This document shows positions 1-6,710 of a stretch of DNA of 14,692 bases, in pieces. The stretch's first letter is position 1. Each line of letters opens with the position of its first letter. The notes beneath the pieces are model-generated. The model ran no database searches and was not told where the DNA came from. It worked only from the letters and a program-made list of their open reading frames with translations. The translations under genes and the position numbers were made by a program. The DNA is from Paracoccaceae bacterium (lineage in GTDB: Bacteria > Pseudomonadota > Alphaproteobacteria > Rhodobacterales > Rhodobacteraceae), in contig SKWJ01000365.1 of assembly GCA_007128995.1 (NCBI GenBank), forward strand, positions 1 through 14,692. The letters run 5' to 3'.

Positions 1-1
1 A

Positions 2-802
2 TTGTCGGCCATGCTGTTCGGGTTCACGGCCAACCTGTCGCTTTCAGACCTTCTCGACCCGCGCGCCGCCGCCGCCTATCTGTGGGCCTGTGCCGCGCTC
101 TATGTCGTGGTAATGGCCATCGCGTTTCTGCGCCGGGCGCGGATGGAAGAGGCGCTGATCGAGGCGCATTGCTCGATCATCGGCAATACCGGGTTTCTGG
201 GGGTTCCGCTGCTGGTCGTGCTGCTGGGGCCGGGGTCGGTGCCGATGGTGCTGCTGATCCTGACAATCGATCTGATCGTCTTCTCATCGCTGTTCACGAT
301 CATCATCACCCTGTCACGCGATGGGCGCGTTGACAGCGATCTGCCGCGCAAGCTGCTGGTGGCTGTGGCAAAGAATCCGATGGTGGTGGCCATGGTTCTG
401 GGGCTTGCCTGGTCAGGCACTGGGCTAGGCGTGCCCGTGCTGGCGAATGATTTCCTGACACTTCTGGGGGCGGCAGCGACGCCGTGTGCGCTCTTTGCCA
501 TCGGGGCATCGCTGGCCGACAAGAAGGTGGAACGGCTGGCCATTGTCAGCTGGCTGTCCTTTGGCAAACTGGTGCTGCACCCCGCGCTGACCGCCTTTGC
601 GGCACTGGTGCTGTTCGGTGTCGACCCGCAATCGGCCGGTGTGCTGATTGCTGCCGCAGCCCTGCCTGTGGCGGGCAATGTCTTCATTCTGGCGCAGCAT
701 TACAATGCGGGGCCCGCGCGCGTATCCGCCACGATCCTTGTCTCGACGCTGGCCAGCATCGCAACCGTGCCAGTTGTGATTGCATGGGTCACAGGGTTCT
801 GA
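2..802 (+). CDS. AEC-family (auxin efflux carrier-like) transporter, 5' truncated by window edge
   Basis: Integral inner-membrane transporter of the AEC family. Members export or exchange small organic anions, but the substrate cannot be read from this sequence. About 266 residues are visible. They are almost entirely hydrophobic helices separated by short polar loops, with the family-typical segment NTGFLGVPLL near residue 61 and a C-terminal LPVAGNVFILAQHY stretch near residue 223. Full-length members have roughly 300-320 residues, so about 40-50 N-terminal residues lie upstream of the window. The frame is open to base 2, and the TTG there is probably an internal Leu codon and not a start. 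The stop at 800-802 lies 30 bases before the next gene on the same strand, so it may share a transcript with the formylglutathione hydrolase operon. The family assignment is firm; the substrate is unknown. Confidence 0.85.
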   Translation: MSAMLFGFTANLSLSDLLDPRAAAAYLWACAALYVVVMAIAFLRRARMEEALIEAHCSIIGNTGFLGVPLLVVLLGPGSVPMVLLILTIDLIVFSSLFTIIITLSRDGRVDSDLPRKLLVAVAKNPMVVAMVLGLAWSGTGLGVPVLANDFLTLLGAAATPCALFAIGASLADKKVERLAIVSWLSFGKLVLHPALTAFAALVLFGVDPQSAGVLIAAAALPVAGNVFILAQHYNAGPARVSATILVSTLASIATVPVVIAWVTGF

Positions 803-832
803 CAGGTTGGCGGCGCAAGACTGACGGAGAGG

Positions 833-1666
833 ATGATGCAGACAGTTTCGGAAAATGCGGCCTTTGGCGGGGTGCAGGGGGTGTATCGCCACGCCTCGCG
901 CGTGACAGGCTGCGAGATGACCTTTGGCCTGTTCCTTCCCGCCGAGGCGCGGCTGCACCCGGTGCCGCTTCTGTGGTATCTCTCGGGCCTGACCTGCACC
1001 CATGAAAACGCCATGACCAAGGCGCATGCGCAGGAACATGCGGCCCGCCATGGGCTGGCCGTGGTCTTCCCCGACACGTCGCCGCGCGGCGAGGGGGTCG
1101 CGGATGATGACGCCTATGATCTGGGGCAGGGCGCGGGGTTCTATGTCAATGCAACGCAGGACCCCTGGGCCGCGCATTTCCGCATGTGGGATTACATCTC
1201 TGATGAATTGCCGCGTGTCCTGATGGCGAATTTCGCGCTGGAAGAAGACCGTCAGGCGATTACCGGCCATTCCATGGGCGGCCATGGCGCGCTGACCCTG
1301 GCCATGCATCTGCCGGGGCGCTTCGCCTCGGCCTCGGCCTTCGCGCCGATCGCCAATCCGACGGCCAGCGACTGGGGGCGCAAGCAGTTCGCGGCCTATC
1401 TGGGCAAGGACAAATCCCTTTGGGCGGCGCATGATGCCAGCCTGCTGATGCGGGAACGGGGGCTGAACTGCCCGGTGATGGTGGATCAGGGCAGCGCGGA
1501 CCAGTTCCTTGATCTGCTGCGCCCCGAAACGCTGGCCCATGCCATGGCCGCGCGGCGCCAGCCGGGGGTGTTCCGGATGCAACCGGGCTATGACCACAGC
1601 TATTTCTTTGTGGCCAGTTTCATGGCCGATCACATCGAGTTTCATGCCAAGGCATTGTCACAATGA
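833..1666 (+). CDS. fghA: S-formylglutathione hydrolase
   Basis: Cytosolic serine esterase that hydrolyses S-formylglutathione to formate and glutathione, the last step of glutathione-dependent formaldehyde detoxification. The 277-residue length is normal for the family. The alpha/beta-hydrolase triad is visible: nucleophile Ser147 in GHSMGGHGAL, Asp223 in DQGSADQFL and His255 in GYDHSYFF. The family hallmark SGLTCTHEN (residues 51-59, with the conserved Cys55) and the segment WAAHFRMWDYISDELP are also present. Two in-frame ATGs are possible, 833 and 836. GGAGAGG at 826-832 gives better spacing to 836, so the true start may be one codon later. The stop overlaps the next gene's ATG (ATGA). The partner alcohol/formaldehyde dehydrogenase gene is not in this window. 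Confidence 0.95.
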   Translation: MMQTVSENAAFGGVQGVYRHASRVTGCEMTFGLFLPAEARLHPVPLLWYLSGLTCTHENAMTKAHAQEHAARHGLAVVFPDTSPRGEGVADDDAYDLGQGAGFYVNATQDPWAAHFRMWDYISDELPRVLMANFALEEDRQAITGHSMGGHGALTLAMHLPGRFASASAFAPIANPTASDWGRKQFAAYLGKDKSLWAAHDASLLMRERGLNCPVMVDQGSADQFLDLLRPETLAHAMAARRQPGVFRMQPGYDHSYFFVASFMADHIEFHAKALSQ

Positions 1667-2271
1667 CCCGGCCCGCCGCAGTTGTGTTCGATATCGGAAA
1701 TGTGCTTCTGGGCTGGAACCCGGAAGCCTTTTATGACGGGCTGATCGGGGCCGCGCGACGCCAAGCCCTGTTTGCCGCCGTCGATCTGGACGGGATGAAT
1801 GCGCGCATTGATCGCGGCGCGCCCTTTGCGCCAACAGTGCAGGCGATGCGCGACGCCCATCCCGAATGGGCTGCCGAGATCCAGATCTGGCAGGATCGCT
1901 GGATCGACATGCTGACCCCGGTGATCGAGGACAGCGTCACGGCCCTTTATGCGCTGAAACAGCGCGGTGTGCCGGTCTTTGCCCTGTCGAATTTCGGGGT
2001 GCAGACCTTTGACTGGGCCAAGACCCGGTTTGACGTGCTGCAGGCTTTTGACATGGCGTTCATTTCCGGGCATCTGCAGCTGATGAAACCCGAGCCCGAG
2101 ATCTATGCCGCGCTGGAACAGGGCACGGGCATGGCCGGCGCGCAGCTTTTCTTCATTGATGACAAGCCCGAGAATATCGCAGCGGCCCGCGCGCGCGGCT
2201 GGCAGGGCCATGTGTTTTCCGACCCTGCCGCCCTGCGCGCGGATCTGGCGCGGCTGGATCTCTTGGCATGA
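1663..2271 (+). CDS. HAD-superfamily hydrolase, YihX-like
   Basis: Probable soluble phosphatase of the haloacid dehalogenase superfamily, 202 residues. Motif I is FDIGNVL with nucleophile Asp10. Motif II is LSN with Ser109 in ALSNFGVQT. Motif III is Lys142 in LMKPEPEIY, and motif IV is FFIDDKPENI with Asp166/Asp167. An alpha-helical cap (about residues 18-88) sits between motifs I and II, as in subclass I. The second Asp of the usual DxD is Gly12, giving the D-x-G-N-V form seen in E. coli YihX-type proteins (sugar-phosphate phosphatases), so an altered general acid is expected. The start overlaps the fghA stop by 4 bases and the stop overlaps the next start by 4 bases, implying translational coupling. 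The substrate is not predictable. A repair or detoxification role beside fghA is only a guess. Confidence 0.85.
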   Translation: MTRPAAVVFDIGNVLLGWNPEAFYDGLIGAARRQALFAAVDLDGMNARIDRGAPFAPTVQAMRDAHPEWAAEIQIWQDRWIDMLTPVIEDSVTALYALKQRGVPVFALSNFGVQTFDWAKTRFDVLQAFDMAFISGHLQLMKPEPEIYAALEQGTGMAGAQLFFIDDKPENIAAARARGWQGHVFSDPAALRADLARLDLLA

Positions 2272-3191
2272 CCGTGCCGATCATCACGGCCGAGATTGCG
2301 CCCTGTCTCGACTGGCAGGCGCTGCTGGACGCGCTGCGCGACGGCCACCGCGCCCCGCCCGCGACGCTGGATGATACGTTTCTCTATCGTGGCGAAGATA
2401 CGCTTTTGTCGCGCGCCGCCTGGATTGACGGGCTGGGCGCGCTGGTCAAGACAGCAACCATCTTTCCCGGCAATGCCGCGCGCGGACAGGCCACGGTCAA
2501 TGGCGGGGCGGCGCTGTATTCCGACAGTGATGGCTGTCTGGAAGCACTGGTCGATTTTCATCTGCTGACGGAGTGGAAAACGGCGGGCGACAGCCTGCTG
2601 GCCGCCAGCCATCTGGCACGGCCCGACAGCCGCAGGATATTGCTGGTGGGCGCGGGCGCTGTGGCGCGCTCCATGGTGGCGGCCTATCGCGCCGTCTTTC
2701 CCGAAGCGCGCTTCACAGTCTGGGCGCGCAGGGCGGAAAGTGCGCGCGCCTTTGCCGCGGATCTGGAGGGGGTCGGCGTTGCGGATGATCTGGAACAGGC
2801 AGTGCAGGAGGCGGAGATCATCTGCACGGCGACGATGTCGCGCGCGCCGCTGATCCGCGGGTCCTGGCTGCGCGCCGGCCAGCATCTGGACCTGATCGGG
2901 GCGTACCGCGCGGATATGCGCGAGGTGGATGACGCGGCGCTTTGCCGTGCGGCCCTGTTTGTCGACAGCCGCGCGACAGTGCTCGATCATATCGGCGAGA
3001 TGAAGGACCCGCTGGCACGTGGCGTGATCAGCCGCGACGATATCCGGGCCGAGTTCCGCGATATCGCCTCTGGGCGCTTTGCCCGGCCCGACCCGGAGGC
3101 GATCACCCTGTGCAAGAATGGCGGCGGCGCGCATCTGGACCTGATGGTGGCGCGCTACATGCTTAGGGTCTGGCGCGCGCGACAGGTCTGA
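2268..3191 (+). CDS. Ornithine cyclodeaminase/mu-crystallin family protein
   Basis: NAD(P)-dependent enzyme of the OCD/mu-crystallin family, 307 residues. Classical members convert ornithine to proline and ammonia; relatives act as amino-acid or imino-acid dehydrogenases. A Rossmann nucleotide-binding loop LLVGAGAVAR is at residues 125-134 after an N-terminal substrate-binding half. Lys61 in VKTAT and the segment GAYRADMREVD (211-221) match conserved family positions, including the acidic catalytic residue Asp220 or Asp221. The C-terminal segment CKNGGGAHLDLMVARY replaces the more usual KSVG-type motif, so this could be a paralogue with a different substrate; I therefore give no gene symbol. 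The start is fixed by the ATGA overlap with the HAD gene. It is the last gene of the operon and is followed by a strong double hairpin. Confidence 0.85.
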   Translation: MTVPIITAEIAPCLDWQALLDALRDGHRAPPATLDDTFLYRGEDTLLSRAAWIDGLGALVKTATIFPGNAARGQATVNGGAALYSDSDGCLEALVDFHLLTEWKTAGDSLLAASHLARPDSRRILLVGAGAVARSMVAAYRAVFPEARFTVWARRAESARAFAADLEGVGVADDLEQAVQEAEIICTATMSRAPLIRGSWLRAGQHLDLIGAYRADMREVDDAALCRAALFVDSRATVLDHIGEMKDPLARGVISRDDIRAEFRDIASGRFARPDPEAITLCKNGGGAHLDLMVARYMLRVWRARQV

Positions 3192-3200
3192 ACCGGGGAA

Positions 3201-3262
3201 GACGCGCCCGGCGCGGCCTGTGGACAGGCCACTCGGGCGCGTCGCGTGCCCTGAGGGCACGC
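3201..3262. terminator. Double hairpin between convergent genes, probable bidirectional terminator
   Basis: Two adjacent stem-loops lie in the 90-bp gap between the convergent OCD and GntP genes. The first has an outer 10-bp stem (GACGCGCCCG 3201-3210 with CGGGCGCGTC 3234-3243). Inside it is a 6-bp stem (GGCCTG 3215-3220, loop TGGA, CAGGCC 3225-3230), with unpaired GCGC and ACT between the stems. The second is a perfect 8-bp stem (GCGTGCCC 3244-3251, loop TGA, GGGCACGC 3255-3262). Neither is followed by a T-tract on either strand, so classical intrinsic termination is not shown. Position and symmetry suggest a two-way terminator or mRNA 3'-end stabiliser. Confidence 0.65.
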
Positions 3263-3281
3263 CCGCGCGTGGCGGCGACCG

Positions 3282-4661
3282 TCAGAAACTGCCCAACAGC
3301 GTGCCGAGTGTGATCAGCATGACCAGTGCCAGAAGCGGGATCAGCACAGCCACGACGGCGATGTCCTTGTAGGCCTCTTTATGGGTCAGCCCGCAGATGG
3401 TGAGCAAGGTGATGACCGCGCCATTATGCGGCAGAGCGTCCAGCCCGCCAGTGGCAACCGCCGTCACGCGGTGCAGCAGATCGGGCGAGATGCCCGCGGC
3501 CAGCCCCATCTCGAGATAGGTTTCGCCCAGGGTCGACAGCGCGATCGACATGCCGCCCGAGGCAGAGCCGGTCATGCCCGCCAGCAGGCTGGTGCCGATG
3601 GCAAGCGAGATCAGCGGGTTGTCCCCGCCCGCTGTCACCACCCAGTCGCGGATCAGGCCGAAGGCAGAAAGCGAGGCGATGACCGCCCCGAACCCCACCA
3701 GCGAGGCGGTGTTGAAAATGGGTTTGAGCGAATCTTTCGCGCCCGAATCGAGTGTATCGGCCAGTGTTTCGGACAGGCGTTTCCAGTTGAGCGCAATCAG
3801 CACCAGCGATGAGAGTGTCAGCGCGGCGATGATGGACCAGATCCCACGCAGCGCCCCGATATCGGTTGCGCCGAATTCGGGGTTTGCCAGATAGTCTGTA
3901 TCGAGCGCGGGAATGACAAGAAAGGTGAAGGCGAGGTTGAGCGCCAGCACAAGGATGAGCGGTGCGGCCGCAATACCGAGTGCGGGCGTGGCACCGGGGG
4001 CCGTCACGCCCGGACTGTCATCCTCGGGCCCAAAGCCCGGCCCGATCTGGCGGGCGCGGCGCTCCAGCCATGCCCAGCCCAGCCCGAGCATCAGCGCCCC
4101 GCTCAGCACGCCCAACCCGGGCGCGGCAAAGGGGGTGGTTCCGAAATAGGGCATCGGGATCGCGTTCTGGATTGCGGGTGTTCCGGGCAGGGCTGTCATG
4201 GTGAATGTGAAGGCCCCCAGCGCAATCGTGGCGGGGATCAGGATCTTTGGCAGGTCTGCTTCGCGAAACAGCGCCTGCGCGATCGGCCAGACGGCAAAGG
4301 CCACGACAAAAAGGGACACGCCACCATAGGTCATCACGGCGCAGGACAGGATCACCGCAAGGATTGCACGGCGCGGCCCCAGCCCCCGGATGATCCCGTC
4401 TGCAAGCGCGCGCGCCGACCCCGACGCTTCCATCAGCTTTCCGAACACTGCGCCGAGCAGGAATAACGGAAAATACTGGATGATGAAGCCGCCGGTCGCT
4501 GCCATGAAGATCTGGGTGTAGCTGGCCAGAAGCGGGCCGCCTTCGGCAATGAGCACCGCAACCATTGCCAGCGCCGGGGTCAGCAAAAGCAGGCTCTGGC
4601 CGCGATAGGCCAGATAGATCAGCGCCCCCAGCGCCGCGACAATGACCACGATCCCCAACAT
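3282..4661 (-). CDS. GntP-family permease
   Basis: Polytopic inner-membrane transporter of the GntP (gluconate permease) family. The 459-residue length is standard (about 440-460). It is a chain of 12 or more hydrophobic helices from the N-terminus (MLGIVVIVAALGALIYLAY) to the C-terminus, with family-typical segments such as QYFPLFLLGAVFGKLMEASG, MTYGGVSLFVVAF, ALPGTPAIQNAIP, GSASGGMSIALS and LDALPHNGAV. The frame stays open upstream to 4979, but the ATG at 4661 is preferred. It begins the hydrophobic sequence, and AGGGG lies about 7 bases upstream, whereas the upstream extension is Arg/Pro-rich, looks non-coding and would overlap the g1 start. The substrate is probably a sugar acid or hydroxycarboxylate; this is inferred from the family only. 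It is divergent from the GTA cluster and convergent with the OCD operon. Confidence 0.88.
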   Translation of the reverse strand: MLGIVVIVAALGALIYLAYRGQSLLLLTPALAMVAVLIAEGGPLLASYTQIFMAATGGFIIQYFPLFLLGAVFGKLMEASGSARALADGIIRGLGPRRAILAVILSCAVMTYGGVSLFVVAFAVWPIAQALFREADLPKILIPATIALGAFTFTMTALPGTPAIQNAIPMPYFGTTPFAAPGLGVLSGALMLGLGWAWLERRARQIGPGFGPEDDSPGVTAPGATPALGIAAAPLILVLALNLAFTFLVIPALDTDYLANPEFGATDIGALRGIWSIIAALTLSSLVLIALNWKRLSETLADTLDSGAKDSLKPIFNTASLVGFGAVIASLSAFGLIRDWVVTAGGDNPLISLAIGTSLLAGMTGSASGGMSIALSTLGETYLEMGLAAGISPDLLHRVTAVATGGLDALPHNGAVITLLTICGLTHKEAYKDIAVVAVLIPLLALVMLITLGTLLGSF

Positions 4662-4942
4662 CGACACCCCTTGCTGCGGCGCAGCGCCCAAGATCCTTGT
4701 AACCGCCCCGCGCGGATACGGGTCTGTCTTAGCCTGCCTGGCGCGCGGGCAAAAGGGGAGGAGGCGCCCGAGCGCCTGCCTGGCGCGCGCAGGGCCCAAA
4801 AAACAGCCAACTGCCCCTGCGCACGCTGAACTGGCGGTTCGTTCACGCTGCGCTGCTATCTTGTCGCCACGTGTGCCTTTCTGCCGCTGGTCGACAGGAT
4901 GCACGCCTATCTGCAGGGGGATCTGAGGACAGGCATCAGCAA
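4662..4942. promoter_or_regulatory. Divergent intergenic region, presumed GTA promoter and control region
   Basis: This 281-bp gap separates the leftward gntP and rightward g1 genes and is the only sizeable non-coding region upstream of the GTA cluster, so the cluster promoter should lie here. The sequence shows an exact 16-bp direct repeat (4732-4747 and 4774-4789), a 6-bp dyad overlapping the second copy (4762-4777), the heptamer CACGCTG twice at a 22-bp offset (4822-4828 and 4844-4850), and a GAAC-N5-GTTC dyad at 4828-4840. A possible -10 box TATCTT is at 4857-4862, but no good -35 stands at the right distance. In Rhodobacter capsulatus the GTA promoter is activated directly by GafA under CtrA and quorum-sensing control. 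Whether these elements are GafA sites is inference. Only a small GCTGC-GGC-GCAGC dyad (4673-4685) was seen near gntP. Confidence 0.6.
4732..4789. repeat. Exact 16-bp direct repeat upstream of the GTA cluster
   Basis: GCCTGCCTGGCGCGCG occurs at 4732-4747 and again, without mismatch, at 4774-4789, an offset of 42 bp, or about four helical turns. Each copy is followed within about 12 bases by an A-rich stretch (CAAAAGG and CCCAAAAAAC). The arrangement is what a protein binding the same DNA face twice would need. Confidence 0.75.
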
Positions 4943-5293
4943 ATGACGAAAGAAACCTGCCCGCCCGACGGGCTGACACCGGAAAACATGGTGTCCTATT
5001 CCGAGCACCTGCTCAATCTCAGCATCAAGCGGCTGACCGGCCTGCTGAGAGATGACGACCACCTTGGCCCGGTCTGCGGAAAGGAGTTGGCAGAAGAGTT
5101 CCGCAGCCTGCGCAAAGCATTGGAGATAGCCTATCATGAACGTGCCCAGCTACAGAAACTCAAGGGTTCGGCAGCCGGACCCGGAACCGGCGGCGCGCTT
5201 GACCTTGACGCCGCCCGAACGGAAATCCATCGCCGACTTGCTTGCCTGCGCACCGCCCGAGGAGGTGGCGGCCTTCCTCGAGAGCCTGAGTGA
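4943..5293 (+). CDS. g1: GTA small terminase subunit (TerS), g1
   Basis: The small terminase of the GTA packaging motor; in R. capsulatus gp1 is an oligomeric TerS that recruits DNA to the large subunit without sequence specificity. The 116-residue product is mostly alpha-helical, with a central helical part at about residues 18-75 and a separate C-terminal helix (LDLDAARTEIHRRLACLRTA, 87-106) joined by a Gly/Ala linker. I assign it by position directly before the large terminase, size near the roughly 105-residue R. capsulatus protein, and this architecture; the sequence itself is weakly conserved. The start at 4943 (MTKETC) has GAGGAC at 4925-4930, a rather long 12 bases upstream. An upstream in-frame ATG at 4871 gives a non-conserved-looking extension. 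Its last 158 bases overlap g2 in another frame. Confidence 0.8.
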   Translation: MTKETCPPDGLTPENMVSYSEHLLNLSIKRLTGLLRDDDHLGPVCGKELAEEFRSLRKALEIAYHERAQLQKLKGSAAGPGTGGALDLDAARTEIHRRLACLRTARGGGGLPREPE

Positions 5294-6563
5294 TGGCGCG
5301 CTCGCGGCGCTGCCATGGCTGTTCGAGATCTGGGCCGCACCCCACCAGTTGCCCCCCGCTGGCGCGTGGCGCACATGGGTCTGCCTTGGGGGGCGCGGTG
5401 CGGGCAAGACCCGTGCGGGCGCGGAATGGGTGCGCGCACAGGTCGAAGGCGCGCGCCCGCTGGATGTGGGGGCCGCGCGCCGGGTGGCCCTGGTGGCAGA
5501 AACCTATGATCAGGCCCGCGATGTGATGGTCTTTGGCGACAGTGGCATCCTTGCCTGCTCTCCGCCCGACCGCTTGCCGGTCTGGGAAGCGACGCGCCGC
5601 CGGCTGATCTGGCCGAACGGGGCCGTGGCGCAGTGTTTTTCGGCGTCAGACCCAGAGGCGTTGCGCGGCCCGCAATTTGAGGCGGCCTGGTGTGACGAGC
5701 TGGCGAAATGGCCAAAGGCCAGCGAGACATGGGACATGCTGCAATTCGCGCTGCGTCTGGGCAGCTATCCGCGCCAGCTTGTCACCACGACACCGCGCAG
5801 TCAGGGCACGCTGAAATCCATTCTGCGCGCGCCCTCAACCGTGATGACCCATGCCGCGACCGAGGCCAACCGCGCCTGGCTGGCCCCGTCCTTTCTGGAA
5901 GAGATCCGCGCGCGCTACCGGGGCACAAGCCTGGAGCGGCAGGAACTTGACGGTGTCCTGCTGGAAGATGCCGAAGGCACGCTCTGGCCCATCACCTTGC
6001 TGGAACAGGCGCGCGGGGCCGCCCCGCCTGCCTTTTCGCGCGTGGTGGTGGCTGTGGACCCGGCGGTCAGCGGGACTGCCAAATCCGATCTGTGCGGGAT
6101 TGTTGTCGTCGGTGCGGTGACAGAGGGGCCGCCCAGCGATTGGCGCGCCTATGTGCTGGAAGATGCCAGCCTGCGCGCGTCCTCGCCCTCGGCCTGGGCA
6201 CGGGCGGCGATTGCGGCGATGGTGCGGCACAATGCAGAGCGGATCGTGGCCGAAGTCAATCAGGGCGGGGATCTGGTGGCCGAGGTTTTGCGCCAGATTG
6301 ATCCGCTGGTGCCGTTTCGGCCCGTGCATGCCAGCCGGGGCAAGGTGGCCCGCGCCGAACCTGTCGCAGCACTTTATGAACAGGGCCGGGTCATTCACAC
6401 CGCGCGTCTGGGCGCATTGGAGGATCAGATGATGCAGATGACCGCGCAAGGGTTTCGCGGGACCGGCAGCCCCGACCGCGTGGATGCGCTGGTCTGGGCC
6501 GTACAGGAACTGATCCTTGGTCCGGCGGCGCAGTATGCCCGCCCCAAGCTGCGTACGCTGTGA
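5136..6563 (+). CDS. g2: GTA large terminase (TerL), g2
   Basis: ATP-driven DNA packaging motor and headful nuclease of the GTA, 475 residues. The N-terminal ATPase has Walker A GGRGAGKT (85-92), Walker B ending in Asp187-Glu188 (FEAAWCDE) and the coupling motif VTTTP (216-220). The C-terminal RNase H-like nuclease shows the acidic positions Asp308 (VVVAVDPAVSG), Glu373 with Asp379 (VAEVNQGGD) and Asp447/Asp450 (GSPDRVDALVW). Length and motifs match the HK97/GTA terminase family (Terminase_6-type). The ATG at 5136 is chosen because GGAG lies at 5122-5125 (10-base spacing) and the residues just after it are GTA-like (ADLLACAPPEEVAAFLESL). This start places 158 bases inside g1. A 147-base gap with a strong hairpin separates it from the portal gene. 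Confidence 0.95.
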   Translation: MNVPSYRNSRVRQPDPEPAARLTLTPPERKSIADLLACAPPEEVAAFLESLSDGALAALPWLFEIWAAPHQLPPAGAWRTWVCLGGRGAGKTRAGAEWVRAQVEGARPLDVGAARRVALVAETYDQARDVMVFGDSGILACSPPDRLPVWEATRRRLIWPNGAVAQCFSASDPEALRGPQFEAAWCDELAKWPKASETWDMLQFALRLGSYPRQLVTTTPRSQGTLKSILRAPSTVMTHAATEANRAWLAPSFLEEIRARYRGTSLERQELDGVLLEDAEGTLWPITLLEQARGAAPPAFSRVVVAVDPAVSGTAKSDLCGIVVVGAVTEGPPSDWRAYVLEDASLRASSPSAWARAAIAAMVRHNAERIVAEVNQGGDLVAEVLRQIDPLVPFRPVHASRGKVARAEPVAALYEQGRVIHTARLGALEDQMMQMTAQGFRGTGSPDRVDALVWAVQELILGPAAQYARPKLRTL

Positions 6564-6623
6564 TGACCGGGTGTTTACCGCTGTCGGATAGGGTTTCTGG
6601 CAGGCGGATGTGACAGTCCGGAT

Positions 6624-6653
6624 GCAGGCGGGGGGCTGTCTGCCCCCCCCTGC
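6624..6653 (+). other. G/C-tract stem-loop in the g2-g3 gap
   Basis: A near-perfect hairpin lies in the 147-base gap. GCAGG (6624-6628) pairs with CCTGC (6649-6653), C6629 is bulged, and GGGGGGC (6630-6636) pairs with GCCCCCC (6642-6648) across the loop TGTCT. That makes 12 G/C-rich base pairs with one bulge. No T-tract follows, so it looks like an RNA-stability or attenuation element, not a complete terminator. Its function is not shown by the sequence. Confidence 0.65.
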
Positions 6654-6710
6654 GCCCCTCGCGGATCACTGAACACGGATAAGGGGGGAGTCGATGGAGA
6701 AAGGCCCGAT

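Noticed and set aside
425..1645. Long minus-strand reading frame (406 codons) across the AEC/fghA region
   Set aside because: It lies antisense to two clearly recognised genes. Its product is rich in Arg/Gly/His/Pro with no recognisable domain, as expected for shadow frames in GC-rich DNA.
4871..4942. Upstream in-frame extension of g1 from ATG 4871
   Set aside because: The 24 extra residues (starting MCLSAAGRQD) do not resemble the helical TerS start and would lengthen the protein beyond its GTA relatives; 4943 is the more sensible start.
4662..4979. N-terminal extension of the GntP permease to 4979
   Set aside because: The extension is Arg/Pro/Cys-rich and non-membrane-like, would overlap g1, and would use up the promoter region. 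ATG 4661 has a good ribosome binding site and starts the first helix.
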